Assembly: GCF_000315445.1 (NCBI RefSeq)
Contig: NZ_JH992962.1
Coordinates: 79,464-114,165, forward strand
Reading direction: 5' to 3'
DNA: 34,702 nucleotides
Source of the DNA: Alloiococcus otitis ATCC 51267
Lineage (GTDB): Bacteria; Bacillota; Bacilli; Lactobacillales; Carnobacteriaceae_A
In this document: positions 1 to 9,461 of the stretch, piece after piece
How positions within the stretch are numbered: position 1 is the first letter of the stretch
Layout of the letters: every line of letters starts with the position of its first letter
Position numbers and translations under genes: made by a program
Notes under the pieces: model-generated
What the model saw: only the letters and a program-made list of their open reading frames with translations
Told to the model about the DNA's origin: nothing
Databases searched by the model: none

Positions 1-844
1 CCACGACCATGATGAGGACGATCATGACCACGACGAAGATGACCACGATCATGATCACGACGATGACCAAGATGAAGAATCAAACGACTTTATTGGTTTA
101 GCTGGTCACTACCACACTGGTGATACAGCAAGCTTGCAGGCCAATACTGAATCAGACCAAGATGTTACTTGGTTTGTCGAACAAGATGGTCAAGTGATCG
201 AAGAAGAAACCCTGGCTCACGATGAGGCCTTTGAGCATACACTAGAAGATTCAGTAGAAGTATACTATCAAGTAGATGGGGAAGAATCGGACCGGGTTGA
301 ACTCCATGTGGATGATCACGAAGACTTGGACCCCCACATTTGGTTAGACCCAGTTTATGCTCAAGACCAGGTCAATGCTATCCGGGATGCTTTCATTGAA
401 GCTGACCCTGAAGGGAAAGAAGTCTACACCCAAAATGCAGCGGACTTTAACAAACAGTTGGAAGAACTCCACCAAGAATACAGCCAGACCTTTGAAAATG
501 CTGAAAATCGAAACTTTGTTGTCCAGCACGAGGCCTTTGGTTACCTAGCCAACCGTTACGACTTAAACCAGGTTTCGATTGGTGGATTGTCAACTGAAGT
601 GGAACCTTCTCCAGCTCGTATTGCTGAAGTTGGGGACTTGGTGGAGGAATACCAAGTGCCGGTGATCTACTATCAAGAAGGAGCTGACTCTTCAGCTGCC
701 CAAACTGTCGCCGATGAAACAGGAACAGATATTGCCGAGCTTTACGACTTGGAAATCTTATCGGATGAAATGCAAGCGGAAAACTTGTCCTACATTGATG
801 TTATGGAACGAAACTTGGAACAGTTGAAGTTGAGTATCCAGTAA
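1..844 (+). CDS. adcA: Zinc ABC transporter substrate-binding protein AdcA/ZnuA (5' truncated)
   Basis: This is the C-terminal 280 residues of a cluster A-I metal-binding lipoprotein; the frame is open from base 2, so the start lies outside the window. It should capture Zn(II) outside the cell and pass it to AdcB. The visible part opens with a run of His, Asp and Glu (the metal-binding loop). About 80 residues of unusual sequence follow, containing GHYHTGD and VTWFVEQDG, before the family motif LDPHIWLDP (metal His at visible residue 112). A second metal His is in VVQHEAFGYLANRY (residue 176), and the GGLSTEVEPSPARI segment is also typical. Family members usually go from the His-rich loop straight to DPH[IV]W, so the intervening segment looks like an added beta-rich domain. 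adcC and adcB follow, which supports zinc rather than manganese as substrate. Confident of family. Confidence 0.93.
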   Translation, partial: HDHDEDDHDHDEDDHDHDHDDDQDEESNDFIGLAGHYHTGDTASLQANTESDQDVTWFVEQDGQVIEEETLAHDEAFEHTLEDSVEVYYQVDGEESDRVELHVDDHEDLDPHIWLDPVYAQDQVNAIRDAFIEADPEGKEVYTQNAADFNKQLEELHQEYSQTFENAENRNFVVQHEAFGYLANRYDLNQVSIGGLSTEVEPSPARIAEVGDLVEEYQVPVIYYQEGADSSAAQTVADETGTDIAELYDLEILSDEMQAENLSYIDVMERNLEQLKLSIQ

Positions 845-927
845 GTTTTTCTGGATTGTTAAATGGTGGCCTTTCAGCTAGAATAATAGGGCGGATTTAT
901 AGATATAAAATAGGAAGGACGGATGCT

Positions 928-1635
928 ATGGAATATATCAGGGTTGACCAGCTTGCTTTTCGCTACGGAGATGAACCTGTTTTGCAAAATATTTCATTTA
1001 CTGTCAATAGCGGTGAGTTTGTTATTTTGACAGGAGAAAACGGGGCAGCCAAAACCACCCTCTTGAGAAATATCCTAGGCTTACTCAGTCCTTCAGAAGG
1101 CCAAGTTCAATTAGCTGACCGTAACCGCTGGGGTGAAAAGCTGGTGGTGGGCTACGTCCCCCAAACTGTCGCTTCCTTTAACGCGGGTTTTCCCAGTACC
1201 GTTTTGGAACTCGTTCGGTCGGGCCGCTATCCGAGAGGGCGATGGTTTAAACCCTTGACCAAAGAAGACCATGACCACGTTGAAAAATCTCTCAAGTCTG
1301 TAGGCATGTGGGACCAGCGCCATAAAAAAATAGGTGCCTTATCCGGGGGACAAAAGCAGCGGATTTCCTTAGCACGAGTTTTTGCCACAGACCCTGATCT
1401 ATTTGTTTTGGACGAGCCGACTGTTGGTATGGACACTGACTCCCGCAAACAGTTCCACCAATTGTTGAAACACAATACCGAAGTCCATGGCAAGGCTATC
1501 ATCATGGTGACCCATGACTATGAAGACTTGAAAAATTATGCCGACAAGCATATTGAACTAGTGCGGAAGGAGGATTCACCTTGGAGATGTTTCTCTATGG
1601 ATTCATGCAAAGAGCCTTCCAAGCTTCAATCCTGA
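928..1635 (+). CDS. adcC: Zinc ABC transporter ATP-binding protein AdcC
   Basis: The 235-residue ATPase subunit that powers zinc import through AdcB. The start is the ATG with GGAAGGA 8 bases upstream; an upstream TTG in the same frame has no ribosome binding site. Motifs in order: Walker A region GENGAAKTT, GFPSTVLELVRSGRYPR, signature LSGGQKQR, Walker B LFVLDEPTVGMD and the switch His in IIMVTHDY. The Walker A has Ala where P-loops normally have the last Gly (GxxGxGK). From memory streptococcal AdcC has the same GAAKT, so I read this as a family trait and not a lesion. The C-terminal DSPWRCF is also AdcC-like. It begins 83 bases after adcA and overlaps adcB by about 55 bases, so the three are one operon. 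Confidence 0.95.
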   Translation: MEYIRVDQLAFRYGDEPVLQNISFTVNSGEFVILTGENGAAKTTLLRNILGLLSPSEGQVQLADRNRWGEKLVVGYVPQTVASFNAGFPSTVLELVRSGRYPRGRWFKPLTKEDHDHVEKSLKSVGMWDQRHKKIGALSGGQKQRISLARVFATDPDLFVLDEPTVGMDTDSRKQFHQLLKHNTEVHGKAIIMVTHDYEDLKNYADKHIELVRKEDSPWRCFSMDSCKEPSKLQS

Positions 1636-2381
1636 TTTCCTTGATTGCCCCCGTCCTAGGCTTGTTTCTGATTCTCCGCCGGCAATCCTTGCTGGCTGAC
1701 ACCCTATCCCATGTCTCCCTTGTCGGTATTGCCTTAGGATTTCTGATCGGCCAAAATCCAACCTTGATGAACATGATTGTGGTGGTTTTAGCAGCCATGC
1801 TTTTGGAATACTTAAGGTCTCTCTACCGGTCTTATTCGGAAGTCTCGATTGCCATTTTAATGTCTGGTGGCATGGCCCTGGCCCTGGTCATGATGACCCT
1901 AACCAATAATTCGGACATGATGTCCATCGACACCTTCTTGTTTGGGTCTATTGTCACCGTCAGCCAGTCCCAAGTCTATTTGCTTTTAGCTATTACCTTG
2001 GCAGTCTTAATCCTTTATTTAATCTTCCGTAAGCCCATGTACATCCTTACCTTTGATGAAGAAACAGCCTATACTCTAGGCTTGCCAGTCAAATTAATGT
2101 CCATTTTGTTCAATGTCTTAACAGGGATCACCATAGCGGTTATCATGCCGATTATGGGGGCCTTGCTGGTTTCGGCGGTTTTAATTCTACCGGCCGCTAT
2201 CTCTATGCGACTGTCCAAAAGCTTCAAAGGAGTTATTTTTATCGGCATCCTCCTAGGCTTGGTTGCGACAACAGGGGGCTTGATCTTCTCCTACCTATAC
2301 GGGACGCCTCCAGGAGCCACCATTACCCTGATTTTGATCTTGGTCTTTGCCTTGGTTTCTTTAATCAAGTCTAAAGACTAG
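1581..2381 (+). CDS. adcB: Zinc ABC transporter permease AdcB
   Basis: The integral membrane permease (266 residues, ABC-3 family) forming the zinc channel with AdcC. The protein is hydrophobic throughout, with several membrane segments. It carries the family stretch APVLGLFLILRRQSLLADTLSHVSL near the N terminus and MPIMGALLVSAVLILPAA near residue 200. I chose the TTG start because AGGAGG (1568-1573) lies 7 bases upstream of it, and because streptococcal AdcB has a comparable short run before FMQRA. An ATG two codons later is the alternative. The start lies inside adcC, suggesting translational coupling. A strong terminator closes the operon. Confidence 0.93.
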   Translation: MEMFLYGFMQRAFQASILISLIAPVLGLFLILRRQSLLADTLSHVSLVGIALGFLIGQNPTLMNMIVVVLAAMLLEYLRSLYRSYSEVSIAILMSGGMALALVMMTLTNNSDMMSIDTFLFGSIVTVSQSQVYLLLAITLAVLILYLIFRKPMYILTFDEETAYTLGLPVKLMSILFNVLTGITIAVIMPIMGALLVSAVLILPAAISMRLSKSFKGVIFIGILLGLVATTGGLIFSYLYGTPPGATITLILILVFALVSLIKSKD

Positions 2382-2412
2382 GTGCTATTTCCAAGCTAAC
2401 TATAATTTTTTT

Positions 2413-2456
2413 AAAGCACACCTAGCCTCTATTTCAAGGGGTTAGGTGTGCTTTTG
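2413..2456 (+). terminator. Terminator after adcACB
   Basis: A 15-base stem, AAAGCACACCTAGCC (2413-2427) with GGTTAGGTGTGCTTT (2440-2454), has one G-T wobble, a 12-base loop and T tracts on both sides (TTTTTTT just before, CTTTT at the end). The Ts before the stem mean it could also stop transcription from the minus strand, but no minus-strand gene is near. Confidence 0.85.
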
Positions 2457-2468
2457 TAGCCCTGCTTT

Positions 2469-2477
2469 TGCTATAAT
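2469..2477 (+). promoter_or_regulatory. Extended -10 promoter for pyc
   Basis: TGCTATAAT is a perfect -10 hexamer with an upstream TG (extended -10). It lies 43 bases before the pyc start codon and just after the adc terminator. No good -35 is present at 17 bases. Confidence 0.6.
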
Positions 2478-2519
2478 AGACCATAATGCTCATTAATATT
2501 TAGTGTTAGGATTGATTTT

Positions 2520-5500
2520 ATGGAAAAAGTTCTCGTTGCTAACCGAGGTGAAATTGCTATTCGAATCTTTCGCGCCCTGAGTGAACTGGGGCTTGCGACA
2601 GTTGCTATCTATGCCCAAGAAGATGAGGGAAGTGTTCACCGCTTTAAAGCAGACGAAGCTTACCTTATTGGTGAGGACAAAAAACCCATTGATGCTTACT
2701 TAGATATTGAAGGAATTATTCAAGTGGCCAAAGATTGTGGGGCGGACGGTATCCATCCGGGTTATGGTTTTCTATCCGAAAATTTGGAATTTGCCAAGCG
2801 TTGCCAGGAGGAAGGCATTACCTTTATTGGTCCAAGAGTCGAACACCTGGACATGTTTGGTGACAAACTGAAGGCCAAGGCAGTAGCTCAAGAAGCTGGC
2901 ATTCCCACTATTCCTGGCTCTGACGGTCCAGTTGAAGATAGTCAATTGGCGGTCGATTTTGCTAACCAAGCTGGCTACCCGATTATCATGAAGGCTGCCT
3001 TGGGTGGTGGCGGTCGGGGCATGCGGGTTGCCCACAATGAAGCCGAAATCAGAGAAGAGTTTGGTAGAGCCCAGTCAGAAGCTCGTGCTGCTTTTGGCCG
3101 GGGTGATGTCTATGTCGAACGTTACTTAGAAAACCCTAAACACATTGAAGTCCAAATTTTAGGTGATCAAAACGGCAATGTCGTTCATTTATTTGAACGG
3201 GACTGTTCCATCCAACGGCGCCACCAGAAGGTCGTTGAAATTGCTCCTTCAGTGACCTTGTCTGACCAGGTCCGCCAGCGTATTTGTGATGCAGCTGTTC
3301 AGTTAGCTCAACATGTAGGATACTTAAATGCAGGAACGGTTGAGTTTTTGGTTGAAGGGGAAGAATTCTTTTTTATCGAAGTCAACCCCAGAGTCCAAGT
3401 GGAACACACCATTACGGAAATGGTTACAGATATCGATATTGTCCAAAGCCAGGTCTTAATTGCTAGTGGCTTAGACCTCCACCAGGATATAGATATCCCC
3501 CAACAAGAAGAGATTAAAACGAACGGCTATTCCATCCAGTGCCGAATTACGACAGAAGACCCCTTGAATAACTTCTATCCAGATACAGGGAAGGTCAATA
3601 CTTACCGGTCACCGGGTGGTTTTGGGGTAAGGCTGGATGCCGGCAATGGTTTCACCGGGACGGTCGTGACCCCTTTCTTCGACTCCCTTTTGGTTAAGGC
3701 CATTGTCCATGCCCGCAGCTTTACCAAGGCCAGCCAAAAAATGGAGCGGGTTTTGCGGGAGTTCCGTATCCGTGGTGTCAAGACGAACATTCCATTCCTA
3801 GCCAATGTTGTCCGCCACCCCCGTTTCCAAACAGGGGACTTCTCAACCAACTTTATTGATACTACGCCGGAATTATTTGAGTTTCCCAAAGAGAGGAACC
3901 GGGGGAACAAGGCCCTCCGCTTTATCTCAGACGTGACGGTTAACGCCTATCCTGGTGTGGGGAATGTGGAAAAACCCCGCCTTCTCAAGCCCAAAACCCC
4001 AAGCAAGTTGGAAGTTGTAGACCAAGCTAGTCCAAGCTACAAGCAAGTCTTAGACCAAGAAGGCCCTGAAGCTGTAGCAGACAGGGTCAAGGCTGAAGAC
4101 AACTTGCTTTTGACCGATACCACCTTCCGGGATGCTCACCAGAGTCTTCTTGCTACCCGCATGCGGTCTTACGATATGTTTAACATAGCCCAAGAGACTG
4201 AACAAGCCCTGCCACAAATTTTCTCCCACGAGATGTGGGGTGGGGCCACCTTTGATGTAGCCTACCGGTTTTTGTCTGAAAGCCCGTGGAAGCGACTCAA
4301 AAAAATGCGGCAACTCATGCCTAACACCCTCTTCCAAATGCTCTTTAGGGGGTCCAATGGGGTAGGCTACTCTGCCATGCCAGACAATGTATTGGAGGAA
4401 TTTATTGGCCTAGCTGCTAAAAATGGGATCGATATTTTCCGTGTATTTGACAGCTTGAACTGGGTCCCACAAATGGAAAAAAGTATCCAATACGTTAGGG
4501 ACAACAACAAGATTGCTGAAGCTGCTATCTGCTATACTGGCGACCTCAACCATGAGGGGGAAAGTAAGTATACCTTAGATTACTACAAAAAATTGGCCAT
4601 GGAACTGGAAAAGCTGGGGGCTCACATCATTGCTATTAAGGATATGGCCGGCCTGCTCAAACCCTTTGCTGCCTATCGCTTGGTCTCTACCCTCAAAGAG
4701 GCAGTGGACCTGCCTATCCACCTCCACATGCATGACACCAGTGGCAATGGGATCTACAGTTATGCAGCAGCTACCCGGGCTGGTGTGGATATTGTCGATG
4801 TGGCTGAAAATGCCTTTTCGGGCAACACTAGTCAACCAAGCATTGGCTCCCTTTACTATGCCTTGGAGAACACCCCAAGAGCCCCTGAGTTAAACATCAA
4901 TAACTTGGAAAAAATCAACAAATATTGGCAGGATGTCAGAACCCAGTACCAGGCCTTTGAGGAAGCAGTCTCGGCTTCTGCGACTGAAGTTTACAAGCAC
5001 CAGATGCCTGGTGGCCAATACACTAACTTAAAACAACAGGCTAAAAGTATTGGCCTAGAAGACCGTTGGGAGGAAATCAAGGACATGTACGCCCGGGTCA
5101 ACCAAATGTTTGGTGATATTGTCAAGGTCACCCCATCTTCTAAAGTTGTGGGGGACATGGCCTTATTTATGGTCCAAAACGATTTGTCCGAAGAGGAGAT
5201 TTATGAAAAAGGCTCTAGCTTCAGCTTCCCGCAATCAGTTATCGACTTTTTCCAAGGGCAGTTGGGCCAACCGGTGGGCGGTTTTCCAAAAAAACTCCAG
5301 TCCATCATCTTGGGAGATAAAGAGCCGATTGAAGGCAGACCCGGTGATTACTTGGACCCGGTGGACTTTGAAGCGGTCAAAGCAGAGTTAGAAGACCTTA
5401 TCGGCTATGAGCCAAGTCCAGAAGAAGTCCTTTCCTATGTAATGTACCCCCAAGTCTTTCTGGACTACCGCAAGCTCTACGAAGAGTTTGGGGATGTCAC

Positions 5501-5954
5501 CAAGATTGACTCCCTCACCTTCTTTTATGGTATGCGGGAAGGCGAGCGGGTTGAGATTACCATTGAAAAAGGAAAAACCTTGATCATTAAATTGAACTCC
5601 ATCTCTGATCCTGACCCTGAGGGCAACCGAACCCTTTACTTTGAACTCAACGGCCAAGAGCGGGCGATTGATATCAAAGACCAAAGTATTACCAGCACCA
5701 AGGCGGTCCGTAAAAAAGCAGAGCCTTCCAATAAACATCATTTGGCAGCGACCATGCCGGGATCCGTACTGGAAATCCTGGTTAAACCAGGAGACTCTGT
5801 TGAAAAAGGCCAGGCTATCGTCATTACCGAGGCCATGAAGATGGAAACCACTGTCCGGGCCCACCAAAGTGGCCAGGTCAAAAATGTCTATGTGACTGAA
5901 GGAGACCCGATTGAAGTCAATGACCTCCTAGTGGAATTGGATGATGCCCAGTAA
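2520..5954 (+). CDS. pyc: Pyruvate carboxylase
   Basis: The 1144-residue biotin enzyme makes oxaloacetate from pyruvate, bicarbonate and ATP in the cytoplasm, feeding aspartate and related synthesis. Domains in order: biotin carboxylase from residue 1 (VLVANRGEIAIRI; glycine loop GGGGRGMRV near 160; QRRHQKVVEIAPS near 232); carboxyltransferase from about 529 (LLLTDTTFRDAHQSLLATRM, metal-binding HLHMHDTSGN near 735); and biotin carrier from about 1075 with EAMKMET, where Lys1107 should carry biotin. Length matches the usual single-chain enzyme (about 1150). AGGA lies 8 bases before the ATG. It stands alone between two terminators with its own promoter, so it is monocistronic. Confidence 0.98.
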   Translation: MEKVLVANRGEIAIRIFRALSELGLATVAIYAQEDEGSVHRFKADEAYLIGEDKKPIDAYLDIEGIIQVAKDCGADGIHPGYGFLSENLEFAKRCQEEGITFIGPRVEHLDMFGDKLKAKAVAQEAGIPTIPGSDGPVEDSQLAVDFANQAGYPIIMKAALGGGGRGMRVAHNEAEIREEFGRAQSEARAAFGRGDVYVERYLENPKHIEVQILGDQNGNVVHLFERDCSIQRRHQKVVEIAPSVTLSDQVRQRICDAAVQLAQHVGYLNAGTVEFLVEGEEFFFIEVNPRVQVEHTITEMVTDIDIVQSQVLIASGLDLHQDIDIPQQEEIKTNGYSIQCRITTEDPLNNFYPDTGKVNTYRSPGGFGVRLDAGNGFTGTVVTPFFDSLLVKAIVHARSFTKASQKMERVLREFRIRGVKTNIPFLANVVRHPRFQTGDFSTNFIDTTPELFEFPKERNRGNKALRFISDVTVNAYPGVGNVEKPRLLKPKTPSKLEVVDQASPSYKQVLDQEGPEAVADRVKAEDNLLLTDTTFRDAHQSLLATRMRSYDMFNIAQETEQALPQIFSHEMWGGATFDVAYRFLSESPWKRLKKMRQLMPNTLFQMLFRGSNGVGYSAMPDNVLEEFIGLAAKNGIDIFRVFDSLNWVPQMEKSIQYVRDNNKIAEAAICYTGDLNHEGESKYTLDYYKKLAMELEKLGAHIIAIKDMAGLLKPFAAYRLVSTLKEAVDLPIHLHMHDTSGNGIYSYAAATRAGVDIVDVAENAFSGNTSQPSIGSLYYALENTPRAPELNINNLEKINKYWQDVRTQYQAFEEAVSASATEVYKHQMPGGQYTNLKQQAKSIGLEDRWEEIKDMYARVNQMFGDIVKVTPSSKVVGDMALFMVQNDLSEEEIYEKGSSFSFPQSVIDFFQGQLGQPVGGFPKKLQSIILGDKEPIEGRPGDYLDPVDFEAVKAELEDLIGYEPSPEEVLSYVMYPQVFLDYRKLYEEFGDVTKIDSLTFFYGMREGERVEITIEKGKTLIIKLNSISDPDPEGNRTLYFELNGQERAIDIKDQSITSTKAVRKKAEPSNKHHLAATMPGSVLEILVKPGDSVEKGQAIVITEAMKMETTVRAHQSGQVKNVYVTEGDPIEVNDLLVELDDAQ

Positions 5955-5999
5955 GACTAGACATAAAATATACCTATTAGCTTTAATAAGATTAAATAT

Positions 6000-6045
6000 T
6001 CCACCCTTTTACCAGGATAAAGGCTTGGTTAAGGGTGGATTTTTA
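6000..6045 (+). terminator. Terminator after pyc
   Basis: TCCACCCTT (6000-6008) pairs with AAGGGTGGA (6031-6039). Further partial pairing lies inside, and TTTTT follows at 6041. It ends the pyc transcript. Confidence 0.8.
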
Positions 6046-6096
6046 GTCAAGTTAGGTTGAGATCCACAAGTTTCCCTATACTTTTTTTAAAAATCA

Positions 6097-6129
6097 TGTA
6101 CAATAAATATTGTGACAAAACCGAACGAT
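6097..6129 (+). promoter_or_regulatory. purR promoter region with PurBox
   Basis: AAAACCGAACGAT at 6117-6129 matches 12 of 13 positions of the PurBox consensus AWWWCCGAACWWT known from lactococcal and Bacillus PurR. A -10-like TACAAT is at 6099-6104; the -35 is poor. The box would lie close to the transcription start, just downstream of the -10, which fits negative autoregulation of purR better than activation. I saw only one box; the inverted second box common in Bacillus is not obvious. Confidence 0.55.
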
Positions 6130-6155
6130 ATTAAATGATGAAAGGAGGAATATAC

Positions 6156-6977
6156 GTGAAAATCAAACGAAGTGAACGTTTAGTCGACTTGACCTACTAC
6201 CTCATCACCCACCCCTTTGAAATTGTTTCCTTAACTTATTTTTCTGACCGTTTTCAAGCTGCTAAGTCTAGTGTTAGTGAAGATTTGGCTATTATTAAGA
6301 AAAGGTTTGAAAGTCAGAAAATTGGGAAGCTAGAGACCATACCAGGGGCTTCAGGTGGGGCACGTTTTATCCCCCGCCTAGCCAAGGAAGACCAGGAGGT
6401 AATGGTTCAAGACTTGATTGATGAAATCAACCACACTGAGCGACTTTTGCCGGGTGGTTTCATCTATTTGTCAGATATCTTAGGCAACCCTAAGTGGCTC
6501 CAGGTCATCGGAAAAGTTATTGCCAACCAGTATTTGGATCAAGACATCGATACAGTCATGACTGTAGCAACTAGCGGAATCGCCGTAGCCCAGAGCGTGG
6601 CAAGTTACTTGAATGTCCCTTTTAAAATTGTGACCCGGGACCCCAAGGTAACAGAAGGGTCAACTGTGAGTGTTAACTATGTTTCAGGCGCAAGTGGTCA
6701 AAGGGTCGAAAAAATGGAGTTGTCAAGAAGAAGTTTGGAAGAAGGGACCAATGTTTTGGTGGTTGATGACTTTATCCGAAGTGGGGGGACCATTGAAGGG
6801 ATGCGGTCCTTGCTGGCTGAGTTTAAAGCTAACTTAATTGGGTCAGCAGTAGTTGTTGAGAATTTAGTGGGCAAAAGTGACAAACCCAAAGACTACCAAA
6901 CCTTAATCAGCGTGGCCCAGATAGACGAAGACCAAAAGACCATCGAATTTGCCCTCGGTTCCCTCTTTGATTCCTAG
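6156..6977 (+). CDS. purR: Pur operon regulator PurR
   Basis: The 273-residue PRPP-sensing regulator of purine synthesis. It has an N-terminal winged helix (RSERLVDLTYYLITHPFE, residues about 4-21, then AAKSSVSEDLAIIKK) fused to an inactive type I phosphoribosyltransferase domain. The PRPP loop is VLVVDDFIRSGGT (residues 200-212). The start is GTG: AAAGGAGG is 7 bases upstream, and that same ribosome site overlaps the two upstream ATGs at 6135 and 6138, ruling them out. Length fits the family (about 270-285). In Lactococcus the homologue activates at high PRPP; in Bacillus it represses. The PurBox upstream suggests it controls itself. glmU follows with its own promoter. Confidence 0.95.
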   Translation: MKIKRSERLVDLTYYLITHPFEIVSLTYFSDRFQAAKSSVSEDLAIIKKRFESQKIGKLETIPGASGGARFIPRLAKEDQEVMVQDLIDEINHTERLLPGGFIYLSDILGNPKWLQVIGKVIANQYLDQDIDTVMTVATSGIAVAQSVASYLNVPFKIVTRDPKVTEGSTVSVNYVSGASGQRVEKMELSRRSLEEGTNVLVVDDFIRSGGTIEGMRSLLAEFKANLIGSAVVVENLVGKSDKPKDYQTLISVAQIDEDQKTIEFALGSLFDS

Positions 6978-7050
6978 TTATTGGGCTTTATAGCTTACCG
7001 TAATCTTTGCTATTTTATGTTGTAAGCACTATGTACACGCTTTACATGTA

Positions 7051-7059
7051 TGGTATGAT
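7051..7059 (+). promoter_or_regulatory. Extended -10 promoter for glmU-prs
   Basis: TGGTATGAT fits an extended -10 (TGnTATGAT), 40 bases before glmU. No -35 is seen at the normal spacing; the nearby TTTACA (7041-7046) is too close. No clear terminator separates purR from this point. Confidence 0.5.
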
Positions 7060-7098
7060 GGATAAGGAAATACAGGTGGATAGGAGCTAATTGAACAC

Positions 7099-8466
7099 AT
7101 GAATCGATATGCAATTGTCTTGGCTGCTGGCCAAGGAACTAGGATGATATCCAAGTTATACAAGGTCATGCACCCCGTTATGGGCAAGCCCATGGTAGCT
7201 TATGCTGTGGATGCAGCCCTTGAAGCTGGTGTTGACCAAGTCGTCACCGTAACTGGTGTCGGCGCTGACCTAGTTCAAGACTACCTGGGCAATAAAAGCC
7301 AGTATGTTCTCCAGGAAGAACAGCTAGGGACAGCCCATGCGGTGATGCAGGCCAAAGAAATGTTGGTGGATAAGGAAGGAATCTCGATTATCCTCAGTGG
7401 GGATGCTCCCTTGATTAGTCCTGAAACGATTGAGTCCTTGCTAGACTACCATGAGGCCCACCAGCTAAAAGGGTCTATCCTGACTGCCCATGAAGCAGAC
7501 CCTTATGGTTACGGGAGGGTTATCCGTAACCAAGACGGGACAGTGGCCAAGATCGTTGAGGAAAAAGATGCCAGCCCAGAGGAAAAACAAGTTCAGGAAA
7601 TCAATACCGGGACCTATTGCTTTGACAACCAAGCCCTCTTTCAAGCTTTGGACCATGTCTCAAATGATAATGCCCAAGGAGAATATTACTTGCCTGACGT
7701 CATTGAGATTTTAAAAAACCAAGGCGACTTGGTAGGCGCCTACCAAATGGATGATAATACGGATGCTTTAGGGGTGAACGACCGAGTGGCTCTGTCACGG
7801 GCCAATACTCTGATGCGTCGCCGGATTAACCAGGCCCATATGAAAAATGGGGTCAGCTTGATCGACCCCGAATCAACCTATATTGACGTTAACGTCACCA
7901 TTGGTCAAGATACAGTCATCGAACCTGGTGTTTACTTAAAAGGGGAGACAGAAATTGGCCAGGATGCCCACATTGGAGCTCATTCGATTATTGAAGATTC
8001 TCAATTGGGAGATGGGGTAGTCGTCAAGCAGTCGACCATTGAAGAAGCCATTATCGGCCCCAATTCCGATATTGGTCCTAACAGCCATCTACGACCTGGA
8101 GCTATCTTGCAAGAATCGGTCCATGTGGGGAATTATGTTGAAATCAAGAAATCCTTAGTTAAATCAAAAGCCAAGCTAGGCCACCATGCTTATGTGGGAG
8201 ATGCAGAAGTCGGCCAGGGAGTTAATGTTTCCTGTGGTGTGATCTTTGCCAATTATGACGGCAAGGACAAACACCGGTCAGTGATCGGGGACTATGCCTT
8301 TATTGGAAGCAATGTTACGATTGTTTCTCCGGTGACAGTTGAAGCAGGGGCCTTCCTGGCAGCTGGTTCTACCATTACAGAGGATGTCAAGCAAGATAGC
8401 CTGGCTATTGCCCGGTCCAGACAAGTCAACAAAGATGGTTACACAAAAAATAAAGATCAAGGATGA
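7099..8466 (+). CDS. glmU: Bifunctional UDP-GlcNAc pyrophosphorylase / GlcN-1-P acetyltransferase
   Basis: The 455-residue enzyme makes UDP-N-acetylglucosamine for peptidoglycan and teichoic acid by acetylating glucosamine-1-phosphate and then adding UMP. The N-terminal nucleotidyltransferase shows LAAGQGTRM (residues 8-16) and [10 protein letters not shown]. The C-terminal left-handed beta helix runs from about residue 250, with hexapeptide repeats and [22 protein letters not shown] carrying the active-site region. Length matches Bacillus GlmU. AGGAG lies 12 bases before the ATG, somewhat far. The stop overlaps an ATGA at 8463, but the prs start used is probably 15 bases further on; the two genes are cotranscribed, as in Bacillus. 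Confidence 0.97.
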   Translation: MNRYAIVLAAGQGTRMISKLYKVMHPVMGKPMVAYAVDAALEAGVDQVVTVTGVGADLVQDYLGNKSQYVLQEEQLGTAHAVMQAKEMLVDKEGISIILSGDAPLISPETIESLLDYHEAHQLKGSILTAHEADPYGYGRVIRNQDGTVAKIVEEKDASPEEKQVQEINTGTYCFDNQALFQALDHVSNDNAQGEYYLPDVIEILKNQGDLVGAYQMDDNTDALGVNDRVALSRANTLMRRRINQAHMKNGVSLIDPESTYIDVNVTIGQDTVIEPGVYLKGETEIGQDAHIGAHSIIEDSQLGDGVVVKQSTIEEAIIGPNSDIGPNSHLRPGAILQESVHVGNYVEIKKSLVKSKAKLGHHAYVGDAEVGQGVNVSCGVIFANYDGKDKHRSVIGDYAFIGSNVTIVSPVTVEAGAFLAAGSTITEDVKQDSLAIARSRQVNKDGYTKNKDQG

Positions 8467-8480
8467 AAAAGGAGTATATT

Positions 8481-9461
8481 ATGACAAAAAGTCAAGCCAA
8501 TGCGAGTATCAAGCTTTATGCCCTGAGTTCCAACCGGCCTTTAGCTGAAAAAATTGCTGAAGATGTTATAGTCGAATTAGGTGATATTACCGTGTCGAAA
8601 TTCTCTGATGGTGAAACCAGAATCAGCCCCAACGAAAGTAGCCGGGGGTCCAATGTCTACATCATCCAATCCACTTCTGCTCCTACCAACGACAACCTGA
8701 TGGAATTGTTGATTACCATTGATGCCATGAGACGGGCTTCTGCTAAAACTATTAACGTCGTCATCCCTTACTATGGATATGCTAGACAGGACCGGAAGGC
8801 ATCTTCTCGTGAGCCAATTACTGCTAAACTTGTGGCTAATATGATTTCAACAGCTGGTGCTGACCGGGTAGTCACTATCGACCTCCACGCCTCCCAACTC
8901 CAAGGCTTCTTTGACATCCCCGTTGACCACTTGGTGGGGGCGCCTCTCCTAGCTGATTGGTTTTTAGACCGAGATTTGAGCGGTGATGACGTGGTTGTTG
9001 TTTCACCAGACCATGGCGGCGTGACCAGGGCCCGCAAGTTGGCTGAATTCTTGAATTGTTCTATTGCTATTGTGGACAAAAGACGGCCTAAACCAAATGT
9101 ATCCGAAGTTATGAACTTGGTCGGGGAAGTATCCGGTAAGAAATGTATTTTAATTGACGACATGGTTGACACGGCAGGAACAATATCATCGGCGGCCAAG
9201 GCCTTGGTTGACCGCGGTGCAACAGACGTTTATGCTACTGCCACCCACCCGATTCTTTCAGGACCAGCTATTGAACGGATTGAAGACTCGCCGATTCAAA
9301 AAATGGTGGTCACCGACTCGATCTATTTACCTGAAGAGAAAAAATCTGACAAGTTAGAAATCGTCTCTGTCGGAGAACTAGTAGGCCATGCCATTAAGCG
9401 AATCCATGAAAACCGCCCTGTCTCCCCTCTCTTTGAGAAACAATTTAAACATATGCGCTAA
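8481..9461 (+). CDS. prs: Ribose-phosphate pyrophosphokinase
   Basis: The 326-residue PRPP synthetase (ribose-5-phosphate plus ATP to PRPP and AMP) supplies purine, pyrimidine, NAD, His and Trp pathways; its product is also the signal read by PurR upstream. Motifs: KFSDGETRI near residue 45, [11 protein letters not shown] (ATP contact), [11 protein letters not shown], and the PRPP loop [13 protein letters not shown] (222-234). I chose ATG 8481 because AAGGAG ends 6 bases before it. The in-frame ATG at 8463 would place that ribosome site inside the gene. Length is slightly above Bacillus Prs (317). Confidence 0.97.
   Translation: MTKSQANASIKLYALSSNRPLAEKIAEDVIVELGDITVSKFSDGETRISPNESSRGSNVYIIQSTSAPTNDNLMELLITIDAMRRASAKTINVVIPYYGYARQDRKASSREPITAKLVANMISTAGADRVVTIDLHASQLQGFFDIPVDHLVGAPLLADWFLDRDLSGDDVVVVSPDHGGVTRARKLAEFLNCSIAIVDKRRPKPNVSEVMNLVGEVSGKKCILIDDMVDTAGTISSAAKALVDRGATDVYATATHPILSGPAIERIEDSPIQKMVVTDSIYLPEEKKSDKLEIVSVGELVGHAIKRIHENRPVSPLFEKQFKHMR

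Noticed and set aside
1030-1060. AdcC P-loop has GAAKT instead of GxGKT
   Set aside because: Looks like a damaged Walker A, but as far as I recall streptococcal AdcC proteins share it, so it is probably a family feature.
5388-5867. 159-codon minus-strand frame in pyc
   Set aside because: Antisense to the conserved biotin carrier region; no recognisable protein and no regulatory signals.
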